A program made the position numbers and the translations under genes. DNA of 8,400 nucleotides from an uncultured Porphyromonas sp. GTDB lineage: Bacteria > Bacteroidota > Bacteroidia > Bacteroidales > Porphyromonadaceae. Location: positions 1-8,400 of the forward strand of contig CAMFNC010000223.1 of the NCBI GenBank assembly GCA_945965245.1, read 5' to 3'. Position 1 is the stretch's first letter; every line of letters starts with the position of its first letter. Shown here in pieces: positions 1-6,918 of this stretch. The notes under the pieces are model-generated. The model had not been told where the DNA came from, did no database searches, and saw only the letters and a program-made list of their open reading frames with translations.

Positions 1-56
1 ATTGATTTCATTTTATGCATATTTTGCGCGCATTTTATGTATAAAATGAAATCAAT
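1..56. repeat. 56-base near-palindrome (16-bp perfect outer arms)
   Basis: Bases 1-16 (ATTGATTTCATTTTAT) are the exact reverse complement of bases 41-56. The symmetry continues inward: 18-21 pair with 36-39, and 25-28 pair with 29-32 around a GCGCGC core. Only 17/40 (G-T) and 22-24/33-35 (T-T) break it, so 24 of 28 positions are Watson-Crick pairs. The left arm starts at the window edge, so the true repeat could be longer. It could be a hairpin at the end of an upstream transcript, although no clean T-run follows, or a large operator for the gene that starts at 293. The structure is seen directly; the role is not known. Confidence 0.85.
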
Positions 57-110
57 TTGTGTTAGAATTTTTTCGGCACTCTACACAACGCTCTTTATAT
101 AGAACTGTGG

Positions 111-167
111 GCGGATAATTATACTCCCAAAACTATGTTAAAAACTGTCACTTTGTTAATTATCTGC
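111..167. repeat. 11-bp inverted repeat, 35-base spacer
   Basis: GCGGATAATTA at 111-121 pairs with TAATTATCTGC at 157-167, with one G-T wobble (113/165). The right arm sits just after the TTTG at 152-155 that is proposed as a -33 element. The repeat could therefore be an operator overlapping the promoter of the cytolysin-like gene, or a chance AT-rich match. The 35-base spacer is shorter than those of known Bacteroides invertible promoters. Confidence 0.5.
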
Positions 168-184
168 GCTTATTTATAATTTTT
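152..184 (+). promoter_or_regulatory. Possible promoter of the CDC-like lipoprotein gene
   Basis: TTTG at 152-155 is followed after 21 bases by TAATTTTT at 177-184, which matches the Bacteroidota -7 consensus TAnnTTTG at all fixed positions except the final G. It would start a transcript near 190 and give a 5' leader of about 100 bases before the ATG at 293. The region is very AT-rich, so chance matches are likely and this is a tentative call. Confidence 0.3.
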
Positions 185-292
185 TTGTCATGTATGTGAT
201 TTTTTTCTTGATATTTTGTTGCGCGAAAAGATTTTTTTCTATCTTTCGGCGTAATTATTTTAACTATTTATAACATTTAGCAACAAAAAAAC

Positions 293-1966
293 ATGAAAAG
301 AATTTTCTACACAATCTCCGCTGCTGCCCTGCTGATTGGGCTGGCGGGCTGCTCTATGGAAGAGCGGATGGGGTCGGAAGCTATCCAAAAACAGTATCAG
401 GGTAAAATCACTAATCCGGAGGAGATTAGGAATTACTTGAAGAGTCTGCAAACAGATCCCGGGTTGATGACCGGTGAGTTCCGCACAGAAGAAGGTGCCA
501 CAATGCGAAGCGAAGTCCCCGTGGGTGACGTGGTAGTGGAAAAAGAACCCGGCGTATATGAAGGTGTTCCCGGATATTGGGTCACCACCAAGCGTCGTTA
601 TCGGGTGTCACAACTTTTCGATGAAACCATCATATTGGATCCCACGGCGGATATTTTGTATCCCGGTTGTGTGATACGAGGTGGCTCTATCGAAGACGGC
701 ACCTATGCAGCCATTAGCGATGTGGAAGTGGGCGATGTTACTTTCTCCATCAGTAAAGTATTGGCTCAAGGACAGGATGCCTCTGCCGTAAGCCACACGG
801 TGCACAATATTCGCATGAGCGATTATCGCAAGGTCTTTTCCGAATGGTCACAACTCTTTTTCAAACCCGGAGCCGTAACGTCCATGCACAGTCTCGAATC
901 GGTTACGAGTCAGGAGGAAGCAGCCATGAAGATCGGAGCCAGCTTTAAGCACGAAGCCGTTACCATTGCTGCTAATTTAGGATTTGACTTTAGCAAAGAC
1001 TCCAACCATATTTTGGCCAAGTTTGTGCAGAAACAGTACACTGTTACCACCGATATACCCAAGACTCCCACCATTTTTGCATCGGTGGATACGGAGGTTA
1101 TCAATAAATATCAGCCTGTTTACATCAGCAATATTACCTATGGTCGCATGATTTTCATGAGTGTGGATACCAAACACACGCTTGCAGAAGTACAGATGGC
1201 ATTGAATTGTGCAGTTAAGGCCATTGACCTGAACATAGATTTGGATGCTAAATACAAAAAAGTGCTGGAAGATAGCAAAATCAATGTGACGATTATCGGC
1301 GGTAGTGCTGCATCACAGAACTTTGCTCTTACCGATGGGTGGGTGGGCTTCCGTCAATTCATGACCACAGCCAACGAGATGCACGAACTTACTCCCATCA
1401 GTTTTGCACTGCGTTATGCTGCCGACAATTCTATTGCACGCATCGTGAGCCAGTCTGAATACGAAGTGGTAAATAAAACATTTGTTAGAGAGTTTAACGA
1501 GGTTTCTTTGGATGTTTGCTTGGACGGACTCCGTGGTACGGAAAGTAGAAGTTTGATTGAAACAGGCAGACAGTTCGAAATGTATGGTGCCGGTTGGATG
1601 ACTTTCAATGGCGAGAAGAAGGAACTTTTCAATATTGGCCGTCGCTCCTATGTAAATGTTCAGAAAGGTATTGAATTTACCCATGTGGATGGCACACGTT
1701 CTGAAATGAAAATATCCAAACCAGCCAATATGAGCTTTGAAGATTTTATGCACAGCCGTGTACGCATTTATACCCATATGCGCGATTATGATGCACGTAT
1801 CATAGCCAAGAATGATAAGGACTATGGTGAAGCTTATCAAGAGTTTTCTGTGGAAGATTTGGTTGCCATTAGCCGTTCCGAAAATCCCTATTTCGTGGTT
1901 ACATCGCACGGCAATGGTGTCAAGGTGGAGACTAAAATGAAAATCAATAAGGTTTATTATAAATAA
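293..1966 (+). CDS. Cholesterol-dependent cytolysin-like (thiol-activated cytolysin family) lipoprotein
   Basis: This 557-residue protein is a predicted pore-forming lipoprotein of the CDC/MACPF superfamily. Residues 1-20 form a lipoprotein signal peptide ending in L-A-G-C20. The next residues, S-M-E-E, resemble the acidic surface-export signal of Bacteroidota lipoproteins. From memory of perfringolysin O (PFO), several segments align: LYPG at 122-125 (PFO TYPG), residues 207-237 (first membrane hairpin, ending LGFDFS as in LGVDFN), YTVTTDIPKTP at 249-259 (YTVSADLPKNP), YGRMIF at 283-288, residues 309-332 (second hairpin), IIGG at 334-337 (VLGG, conserved Gly pair) and ADNSIARIVSQSEY at 377-390. 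Residues from about 400 to the end should be the target-binding domain 4. They lack the undecapeptide ECTGLAWEWWR and the Thr-Leu cholesterol motif; TSHGNG (537-542) lies where PFO has GTTLYPG. Cholesterol dependence is therefore unlikely. The ATG is chosen because the signal peptide begins there; no Shine-Dalgarno sequence is seen. The gene stands alone between an AT-rich leader and a strong terminator. The fold assignment is confident; target and role (antibacterial, anti-host or other) are unknown. Confidence 0.88.
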   Translation: MKRIFYTISAAALLIGLAGCSMEERMGSEAIQKQYQGKITNPEEIRNYLKSLQTDPGLMTGEFRTEEGATMRSEVPVGDVVVEKEPGVYEGVPGYWVTTKRRYRVSQLFDETIILDPTADILYPGCVIRGGSIEDGTYAAISDVEVGDVTFSISKVLAQGQDASAVSHTVHNIRMSDYRKVFSEWSQLFFKPGAVTSMHSLESVTSQEEAAMKIGASFKHEAVTIAANLGFDFSKDSNHILAKFVQKQYTVTTDIPKTPTIFASVDTEVINKYQPVYISNITYGRMIFMSVDTKHTLAEVQMALNCAVKAIDLNIDLDAKYKKVLEDSKINVTIIGGSAASQNFALTDGWVGFRQFMTTANEMHELTPISFALRYAADNSIARIVSQSEYEVVNKTFVREFNEVSLDVCLDGLRGTESRSLIETGRQFEMYGAGWMTFNGEKKELFNIGRRSYVNVQKGIEFTHVDGTRSEMKISKPANMSFEDFMHSRVRIYTHMRDYDARIIAKNDKDYGEAYQEFSVEDLVAISRSENPYFVVTSHGNGVKVETKMKINKVYYK

Positions 1967-1983
1967 CATCTTTCTTTATAATG

Positions 1984-2018
1984 AGGGTGCCACAATGTTT
2001 ATCGTGGCACCCTTTTTT
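1984..2018 (+). terminator. Rho-independent terminator of the CDC-like gene
   Basis: GGGTGCCAC (1985-1993) and GTGGCACCC (2004-2012) form a perfect 9-bp, GC-rich stem with a 10-base loop, extended by an A-T pair at 1984/2013. Six T follow at once (2013-2018), then GTTT. It lies 18 bases after the stop codon at 1966. This is a textbook intrinsic terminator and separates the cytolysin-like gene from lepA. Confidence 0.95.
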
Positions 2019-2085
2019 GTTTAGGTCTGCATAAAATTTGGGCACCTTCCACCCATATAAAACCAAGCCTCCTGAGAAGCAGTTA

Positions 2086-2115
2086 TTTGAACAATCATCT
2101 TCTTTCGTACTTTTG
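2086..2115 (+). promoter_or_regulatory. Bacteroidota-type promoter upstream of lepA (distal, P1)
   Basis: TTTG at 2086-2089 and TACTTTTG at 2108-2115 match the -33 TTTG and -7 TAnnTTTG consensus at every fixed base, with an 18-base spacer. Transcription would begin near 2120, leaving a leader of roughly 210 bases before the lepA ATG. It is the best consensus match in the window and lies just downstream of the preceding gene's terminator, as expected for the start of a new transcription unit. Confidence 0.55.
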
Positions 2116-2297
2116 TCACCTAGAAAAAAGAACTTTTTTACAATCAAAAGGAAAGTTTTATTCCTTTTTCTGTCGTATAGATCACTATTTGACAGCTATT
2201 TACAAAAAAGCACCTCTCCCTTTATATATTCCATCACAATAAGGATTAAATATTCTATCTCTCTATCGAAATGAAAGAAAAATGTGGTCAATTTAAC

Positions 2298-2324
2298 TTG
2301 GGACACCACTTATCATTATCTTTG
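2298..2324 (+). promoter_or_regulatory. Second promoter candidate adjoining the lepA start (proximal, P2)
   Basis: TATCTTTG at 2317-2324 matches TAnnTTTG exactly. The -33 side is weaker: only TTG at 2298-2300, 16 bases upstream, which is shorter than the usual spacing. If used, it would start the transcript about 4-7 bases after the element, near 2328-2331, only 2-5 bases before the ATG at 2333. The lepA mRNA would then be almost leaderless. Confidence 0.45.
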
Positions 2325-2332
2325 CAATACTT

Positions 2333-4126
2333 ATGAAGAATATCAGAAATTTTTGCATTATTGCACATATAGACCACGGTAAAAGCACCCTGGCCGATAG
2401 ATTGTTGGAAACCACACGCACCGTGGCGGGTAAGGATCTGCAAGCTCAAGTGCTGGATAATATGGATTTGGAACGTGAGCGAGGTATCACCATCAAAAGC
2501 CACGCCATCCAAATGGACTATCAGTATGACGGGAAGCCCTATGTGCTAAACCTCATCGACACTCCGGGACACGTGGACTTCAGTTACGAGGTGTCACGCT
2601 CCATAGCTGCATGCGAGGGAGCTTTGCTGGTGGTGGATGCTGCACAAGGCATTCAGGCTCAGACCATATCGAACCTTTATATGGCTCTCGAAAATGATTT
2701 GACCATCATCCCCATTATCAACAAAGTAGATTTGCCCGGTGCCATGCCGGACGAAGTAGAAGACCAAATCGTAGAACTACTTGGATGTGACCCGGAAGAG
2801 ATTATCCGTGCCAGTGGCAAAACTGGCATCGGGGTGGACGATATTCTTCGTGCCATCGTGGAGCGTATCCCTGCTCCGGAAGGCGATCCCGAAGCACCAC
2901 TGCAATGTCTGATTTTCGACTCGGTATTCAACCCTTTCCGCGGTATCATTGCTTACTTCAAGGTGGTGAATGGCTCCATAGCCAAAGGGGATTTGGTCAA
3001 GTTCATCGCCACCGGCAAAGAGTACGATGCGGATGAGGTGGGTGTGTTGCGATTGGATATGGAACCTCGTGCCCAAGTAAATACTGGAGATGTGGGTTAT
3101 ATCATATCGGGCATCAAAACCAGCCGTGAAGTCAAGGTGGGCGATACCATTACCCATGTACAAAATGGAGCCAAAGAAGCTATTGCCGGATTTGAAGAAG
3201 TTAAACCGATGGTTTTTGCCGGGGTTTATCCCATAGAAACCGAGGACTTCGAAAACCTGCGTGCCTCACTGGAAAAACTGCAACTCAACGATGCTTCGCT
3301 GACCTTTACACCGGAAAGTAGTGCCGCTCTCGGTTTCGGTTTCCGCTGCGGTTTCTTGGGGCTGCTGCACATGGAAATCGTGCAGGAGCGATTGGATCGT
3401 GAATTTGACATGAGCGTGATTACCACCGTGCCAAACGTATCCTATAAGGTGTATGACAAGAAAGGCAAATGCACAGACGTGCACAATCCTTCCGGGTTGC
3501 CGGATTTGACACTCATCGACCACATAGACGAACCTTATATCCGCGCATCGGTTATCACGAACACGGCTTTCATTGGTCCCATCATGACGCTATGCCTAAG
3601 TAAGCGTGGGCAACTCATCAAACAGGAATATATCTCCGGTGACCGTGTGGAAATCTTCTATGACCTGCCATTGGGCGAAATCGTTATAGATTTTTACGAC
3701 AAACTGAAAAGTATTTCCAAAGGTTACGCTTCGTTTGACTATCATCTGAGCGATTACCGCCCATCCCGATTGGTCAAATTGGACATCCTGCTCAATGGCG
3801 AGCCAGTGGATGCTCTCTCCACACTTACCCACGTAGACAACAGTATGCCATTCGGTCGGCGAATGTGCGAAAAGCTAAAAGAACTGATACCAAGACAGCA
3901 ATTCGACATTGCTATTCAAGCTGCCATCGGTGCTAAAATTATTGCCCGCGAAACGGTCAAAGCCGTTCGCAAGGACGTTACAGCCAAATGTTACGGAGGC
4001 GACGTAAGCCGTAAACGTAAGTTGCTGGAAAAACAGAAAGAAGGCAAGAAACGCATGAAACAAATCGGAACGGTGGAAGTGCCACAGAAGGCATTCCTAG
4101 CCGTGCTGAAACTCGATGACAATTAA
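2333..4126 (+). CDS. lepA: Elongation factor 4 (LepA), ribosome-associated GTPase
   Basis: LepA/EF4 is a translational GTPase that binds the ribosome, with reported roles in elongation under stress, back-translocation and ribosome assembly. The 597 residues fit the family's usual length of about 600. The G domain shows the P-loop AHIDHGKS (11-18), the switch I segment RERGITI (48-54), DTPGH (76-80, with the catalytic His80), NKVD (130-133) and SGKTG (161-165). EF-G-like domains follow, including LGFGFRCGFLGLLHMEI. The LepA-specific basic C-terminal domain is present and intact, with RQQFDIAIQAAIG, CYGGD and KEGKKRMKQIG. The start is firm because MKNIRNF is the conserved family N-terminus, even though there is no Shine-Dalgarno sequence and hardly any room for a leader downstream of the proximal promoter candidate. 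It is the first gene of a probable four-gene operon, with dnaB 23 bases downstream. Confidence 0.98.
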   Translation: MKNIRNFCIIAHIDHGKSTLADRLLETTRTVAGKDLQAQVLDNMDLERERGITIKSHAIQMDYQYDGKPYVLNLIDTPGHVDFSYEVSRSIAACEGALLVVDAAQGIQAQTISNLYMALENDLTIIPIINKVDLPGAMPDEVEDQIVELLGCDPEEIIRASGKTGIGVDDILRAIVERIPAPEGDPEAPLQCLIFDSVFNPFRGIIAYFKVVNGSIAKGDLVKFIATGKEYDADEVGVLRLDMEPRAQVNTGDVGYIISGIKTSREVKVGDTITHVQNGAKEAIAGFEEVKPMVFAGVYPIETEDFENLRASLEKLQLNDASLTFTPESSAALGFGFRCGFLGLLHMEIVQERLDREFDMSVITTVPNVSYKVYDKKGKCTDVHNPSGLPDLTLIDHIDEPYIRASVITNTAFIGPIMTLCLSKRGQLIKQEYISGDRVEIFYDLPLGEIVIDFYDKLKSISKGYASFDYHLSDYRPSRLVKLDILLNGEPVDALSTLTHVDNSMPFGRRMCEKLKELIPRQQFDIAIQAAIGAKIIARETVKAVRKDVTAKCYGGDVSRKRKLLEKQKEGKKRMKQIGTVEVPQKAFLAVLKLDDN

Positions 4127-4134
4127 TCCAACAC

Positions 4135-4138
4135 GGAG
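4135..4138 (+). promoter_or_regulatory. Shine-Dalgarno-like site for dnaB
   Basis: GGAG at 4135-4138 in the short lepA-dnaB gap lies 11 bases before the ATG at 4150. It supports this start over the in-frame ATG-ATG pair at 4201-4206. The spacing is longer than ideal, and Bacteroidota rely little on this pairing, so the support is modest. Confidence 0.4.
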
Positions 4139-4149
4139 AAAAAAGACCT

Positions 4150-5715
4150 ATGGCTGAACGTAGCAAAAAAAACACCCGAACCAATAAGACAGAAGGTGCC
4201 ATGATGCCCATCGAAGGGCGCATCCCACCTCAAGCTCTGGAGCTGGAAGAGATTGTGCTGGGTGCACTTTTACTGGAGAAGGATGCCTATGGGCAAATCA
4301 GCGAAATTCTGCGTCCGGATTGTTTCTATGTACAGGCTCACGAAATGATTTTCGAGGCCATCCGTAATCTGGCCATGAACCAGCATCCGGTGGACATGCT
4401 CACGGTAACCGAGGAATTGCGCCGATTGGGTAACCTGGAAGCGGTGGGAGGAGCTGCCTACGTGGCCGGATTGACCATGAAAGTGGCCAGTACCGCCAAT
4501 CTGGAGTATCATGCCAAGATTGTGGCACAGAAATCCATCAGCCGAAATATTATCTCTTTTGCTTCGGATGTGCTGCGCCGTGCCTACGACGATACGGAGG
4601 ACATCGAAGATCAGATGCAAGAGGCGGAAGGCAAACTCTTCGAAATCTCACAAGGCAACATGAAGCAAGACTATGTGCCTGTGGGGGGGCTGGTGAGCGA
4701 AGCCATGACCGAAATCCAGAATGCCATGAACCGAAAAGAAGGCATCAGCGGTCTACCCTCAGGTTTCCCGGCTATAGATGAACTCACATCTGGCTGGCAG
4801 AAATCCGACCTCATCATCATTGCCGCACGTCCTGCCATGGGCAAAACGGCTTTTGTGCTTTCCATGGCCAAGAATATGGCGGTGGATTACAATCTGCCTG
4901 TGGCCGTATTCAACTTGGAAATGAGCGGAGTGCAGTTGGCCAAACGTCTTCTGCAAAACGTATGTGAAATAGACGGCAGTAAAATCAAAAACGGCCGTCT
5001 GACCGAACCCGAGCTCCAACAACTACTGACCAAACAGGGCGATATACACGAATCGCCTTTATATATAGATGACTCGCCGGGGCTATCCATCTTCGAACTT
5101 CGCACCAAAGCACGCCGTCTGGTGCGCGAGCACGATGTGAAGATGATTATCATAGACTATTTGCAGTTGATGAATGCCAGCGGCATGGGTTTCGGTAATC
5201 GTGAGCAAGAAGTCAGTATGATATCGCGCTCTCTGAAAGTATTGGCCAAGGAGCTGAAAATCCCCATCATCGCCCTCTCACAGCTAAATCGTAGTGTGGA
5301 AACCCGACAAGGGGATATGAACAGCAAACGACCGCAGCTCTCGGACTTGCGCGAGTCCGGTGCCATTGAGCAGGATGCGGATATTGTTTGCTTTATCCAC
5401 CGTCCGGAGTATTACAAAATATTCGAAGACCCCAAGACGGGTATGAGTATGAAAAATGTGGGTCAATTTATCATAGCCAAGCACCGTAACGGTCCGATTG
5501 GAGATGTGAACCTTACCTTTATCAGCGAATATGCTAAGTTTTTACCTTTGCAACAGTCCGATAGGCGATATGGCAACTCGACCGAAACCGTTACCCGCCC
5601 ATCTGCCATCCGCTCATCAGGAATAGGCAATACAAATCTTGGGAACTCACTTTCTGAGGGTAATCAGGATGATTTTCTGAACGCAGCCGACAAGTTCTCC
5701 AACAAACCTTTCTAA
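4150..5715 (+). CDS. dnaB: Replicative DNA helicase DnaB
   Basis: DnaB is the hexameric 5'-3' helicase that unwinds DNA at the replication fork and recruits primase. The 521-residue protein has the N-terminal DnaB domain (about 24-130, opening IPPQALELEEIVLGALLLE), a linker helix region (about 150-200) and the RecA-like C-terminal ATPase. Visible motifs are Walker A ARPAMGKT (226-233), NLEMS with the catalytic Glu257, Walker B IIIDYLQL (333-340), SQLNR (377-381), LSDLRESGAIEQDAD (397-411) and KHRNGPIG (444-451), whose Arg446 corresponds to the arginine finger. The motifs are contiguous, so there is no intein. The tail after about 465 is polar and Ser/Asn-rich, typical of poorly conserved DnaB ends. 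The first 20 or so residues are basic and variable, so the exact start is less certain than the rest. A run of seven G (4683-4689) lies in the coding sequence with the frame intact. The next gene starts 12 bases after the stop. Confidence 0.97.
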   Translation: MAERSKKNTRTNKTEGAMMPIEGRIPPQALELEEIVLGALLLEKDAYGQISEILRPDCFYVQAHEMIFEAIRNLAMNQHPVDMLTVTEELRRLGNLEAVGGAAYVAGLTMKVASTANLEYHAKIVAQKSISRNIISFASDVLRRAYDDTEDIEDQMQEAEGKLFEISQGNMKQDYVPVGGLVSEAMTEIQNAMNRKEGISGLPSGFPAIDELTSGWQKSDLIIIAARPAMGKTAFVLSMAKNMAVDYNLPVAVFNLEMSGVQLAKRLLQNVCEIDGSKIKNGRLTEPELQQLLTKQGDIHESPLYIDDSPGLSIFELRTKARRLVREHDVKMIIIDYLQLMNASGMGFGNREQEVSMISRSLKVLAKELKIPIIALSQLNRSVETRQGDMNSKRPQLSDLRESGAIEQDADIVCFIHRPEYYKIFEDPKTGMSMKNVGQFIIAKHRNGPIGDVNLTFISEYAKFLPLQQSDRRYGNSTETVTRPSAIRSSGIGNTNLGNSLSEGNQDDFLNAADKFSNKPF

Positions 5716-5727
5716 TCGTTCAAAAAA

Positions 5728-6903
5728 ATGAATTCGACTATAATTACCGAAACAGAATGTAATCTACGGGTCTGTCGCATTCAGGCGGTAATGCAGGAGC
5801 GCGGCATCCATGCCATGCTCGTCACTTCACACATCAATATCTTATACCTGACCGGCTCTATATTCATGGGAGCGATATATATCCCGACACAGGGCTGCGC
5901 AAGCCGCTTCATTCGTCGTCCGCAGACTTTATGCTCCGGTTTGAATGCTCACGCCATCCGCAAGGTAGAGCAAATCAAAGATATTATCTCCCTACCCTCC
6001 GGTGCCACTATTGCTCTCGAAGAAAGCGAACAGACCTATTCCGACATCCTTCGCTTACAAAATCTTTTCACCGATTGCCGGTTTGTGGACGCCACCTCCA
6101 TACTGAGACATGTGCGCAGAATTAAAACAGAGGTGGAGATAGCCCAAATACGCCAAATCACAGCTCGCCACAGCGAATTGATGGCTATGCTACCCTATCT
6201 CTACCGCAACGGCATGACGGACCTTGAGTACCAGTATGCCATCGAATATAAGATGCGGCAAATGGGCTCTATTGGCATATTCCGCTGTTTTGGCATGGAT
6301 ATGGAGATTTTTATGGGTTCATTGCTCACCGGCAATAATGCCGATGCTCCCTCGCCTTACGATTTTGCATTGGGCGGTTCGGGAACAGACGCTTTTCCTC
6401 TCGGTGCCAACGGCTCTCCTCTGTGCAACGGACAATCGGTCATGCTGGATATGGCCGGAAACCTGGGGCTTTATCTATCCGATATAACTCGCACTCATGC
6501 CATCGGCAAACTGCCGACAGAAGCCTATTGCCTGCACGAATTGAGTCGTGAGATACATCGCCATTTCATGCAAACAGCCCAACCCGGTGTCAGCTGCTCC
6601 GAAATATATGAACAAGCTTATCGGATGGTGCAAACGGCTCAAGCCACAGATTATTTCATGGGACACACTCGGCAGTCTCAATTCGTGGGGCATGGCGTGG
6701 GACTGCAAATAAACGAATTGCCGGTGCTCACCCTACGAAGTCAAGATATATTGGCAGCCGGTATGGTCATAGCACTGGAACCCAAGTTTGTACTACCAGG
6801 CATAGGTGGCGTGGGTGTGGAAAATACTTATTTAATTACCGAACAGGGAGTGGAGCTACTCACTCCGTGCGATGAAAGTATCATAGATCTGACTCTCCTA
6901 TAA
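5728..6903 (+). CDS. M24 family metallopeptidase, Xaa-Pro aminopeptidase/creatinase type
   Basis: This 391-residue protein has the two-domain layout of aminopeptidase P and prolidase-like enzymes: an N-terminal creatinase-type domain (about 12-130) and a C-terminal pita-bread catalytic domain (about 138-385). All five dinuclear metal ligands are visible: Asp241 in MLDMAGN, Asp252 in SDITRT, His322 in FVGHGVGLQINE, Glu351 in ALEPKF and Glu365 in GVENTYLI. It is therefore predicted to be an active metalloenzyme. No signal peptide is seen, so it is probably cytoplasmic. The likely activity is removal of an N-terminal residue before proline, or cleavage of X-Pro dipeptides; the sequence alone does not separate these, and some family members have other substrates. 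The start is the first ATG after dnaB, 12 bases beyond its stop, in a C/A-rich gap without a Shine-Dalgarno sequence. The alkaline phosphatase gene follows 15 bases later. Confidence 0.92.
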   Translation: MNSTIITETECNLRVCRIQAVMQERGIHAMLVTSHINILYLTGSIFMGAIYIPTQGCASRFIRRPQTLCSGLNAHAIRKVEQIKDIISLPSGATIALEESEQTYSDILRLQNLFTDCRFVDATSILRHVRRIKTEVEIAQIRQITARHSELMAMLPYLYRNGMTDLEYQYAIEYKMRQMGSIGIFRCFGMDMEIFMGSLLTGNNADAPSPYDFALGGSGTDAFPLGANGSPLCNGQSVMLDMAGNLGLYLSDITRTHAIGKLPTEAYCLHELSREIHRHFMQTAQPGVSCSEIYEQAYRMVQTAQATDYFMGHTRQSQFVGHGVGLQINELPVLTLRSQDILAAGMVIALEPKFVLPGIGGVGVENTYLITEQGVELLTPCDESIIDLTLL

Positions 6904-6918
6904 ATCATCTAAACCCAT

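Larger units (their letters stand above)
2021..2332. other. Gene-free spacer between the terminator and lepA
   Basis: About 310 bases with no convincing gene. A 78-codon open frame (2038-2274, +) has low-complexity content rich in S, F, K and I and no recognisable motif, and I do not support it. The spacer contains two candidate promoters for the lepA operon, described separately, and a weak AT-rich hairpin: AAAAGGAA at 2146-2153 pairs with TTCCTTTT at 2161-2168. I see no riboswitch or tRNA in it. Confidence 0.6.

Noticed and set aside
1..167. Inverted repeats as an invertible (phase-variable) promoter
   Set aside because: The spacers of 24 and 35 bases are too short for the known Bacteroides invertible promoters, which have around 100-200 bases between repeats, and no recombinase gene is in view.
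1313..1969. 218-codon open frame on the - strand
   Set aside because: It lies opposite the well-supported CDC-like gene and has no recognisable domain; a shadow of the coding strand is the simpler explanation.
2038..2274. 78-codon open frame on the + strand between the terminator and lepA
   Set aside because: Composition is low-complexity and AT-driven, there is no recognisable motif or ribosome site, and it overlaps the best promoter candidate.
4683..4689. Run of seven G in dnaB as a phase-variation site
   Set aside because: The frame continues intact through all helicase motifs, dnaB is essential, and the run is short; chance coding of Val-Gly-Gly is enough.
4822..5500. Possible intein in dnaB, a common insertion site
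   Set aside because: Walker A, Glu257, Walker B and the arginine-finger motif follow at normal spacing, so there is no insertion.
5931..6487. Overlapping + strand frames inside the M24 peptidase gene
   Set aside because: They are out of frame with a protein carrying all five metal ligands and show no motif of their own.
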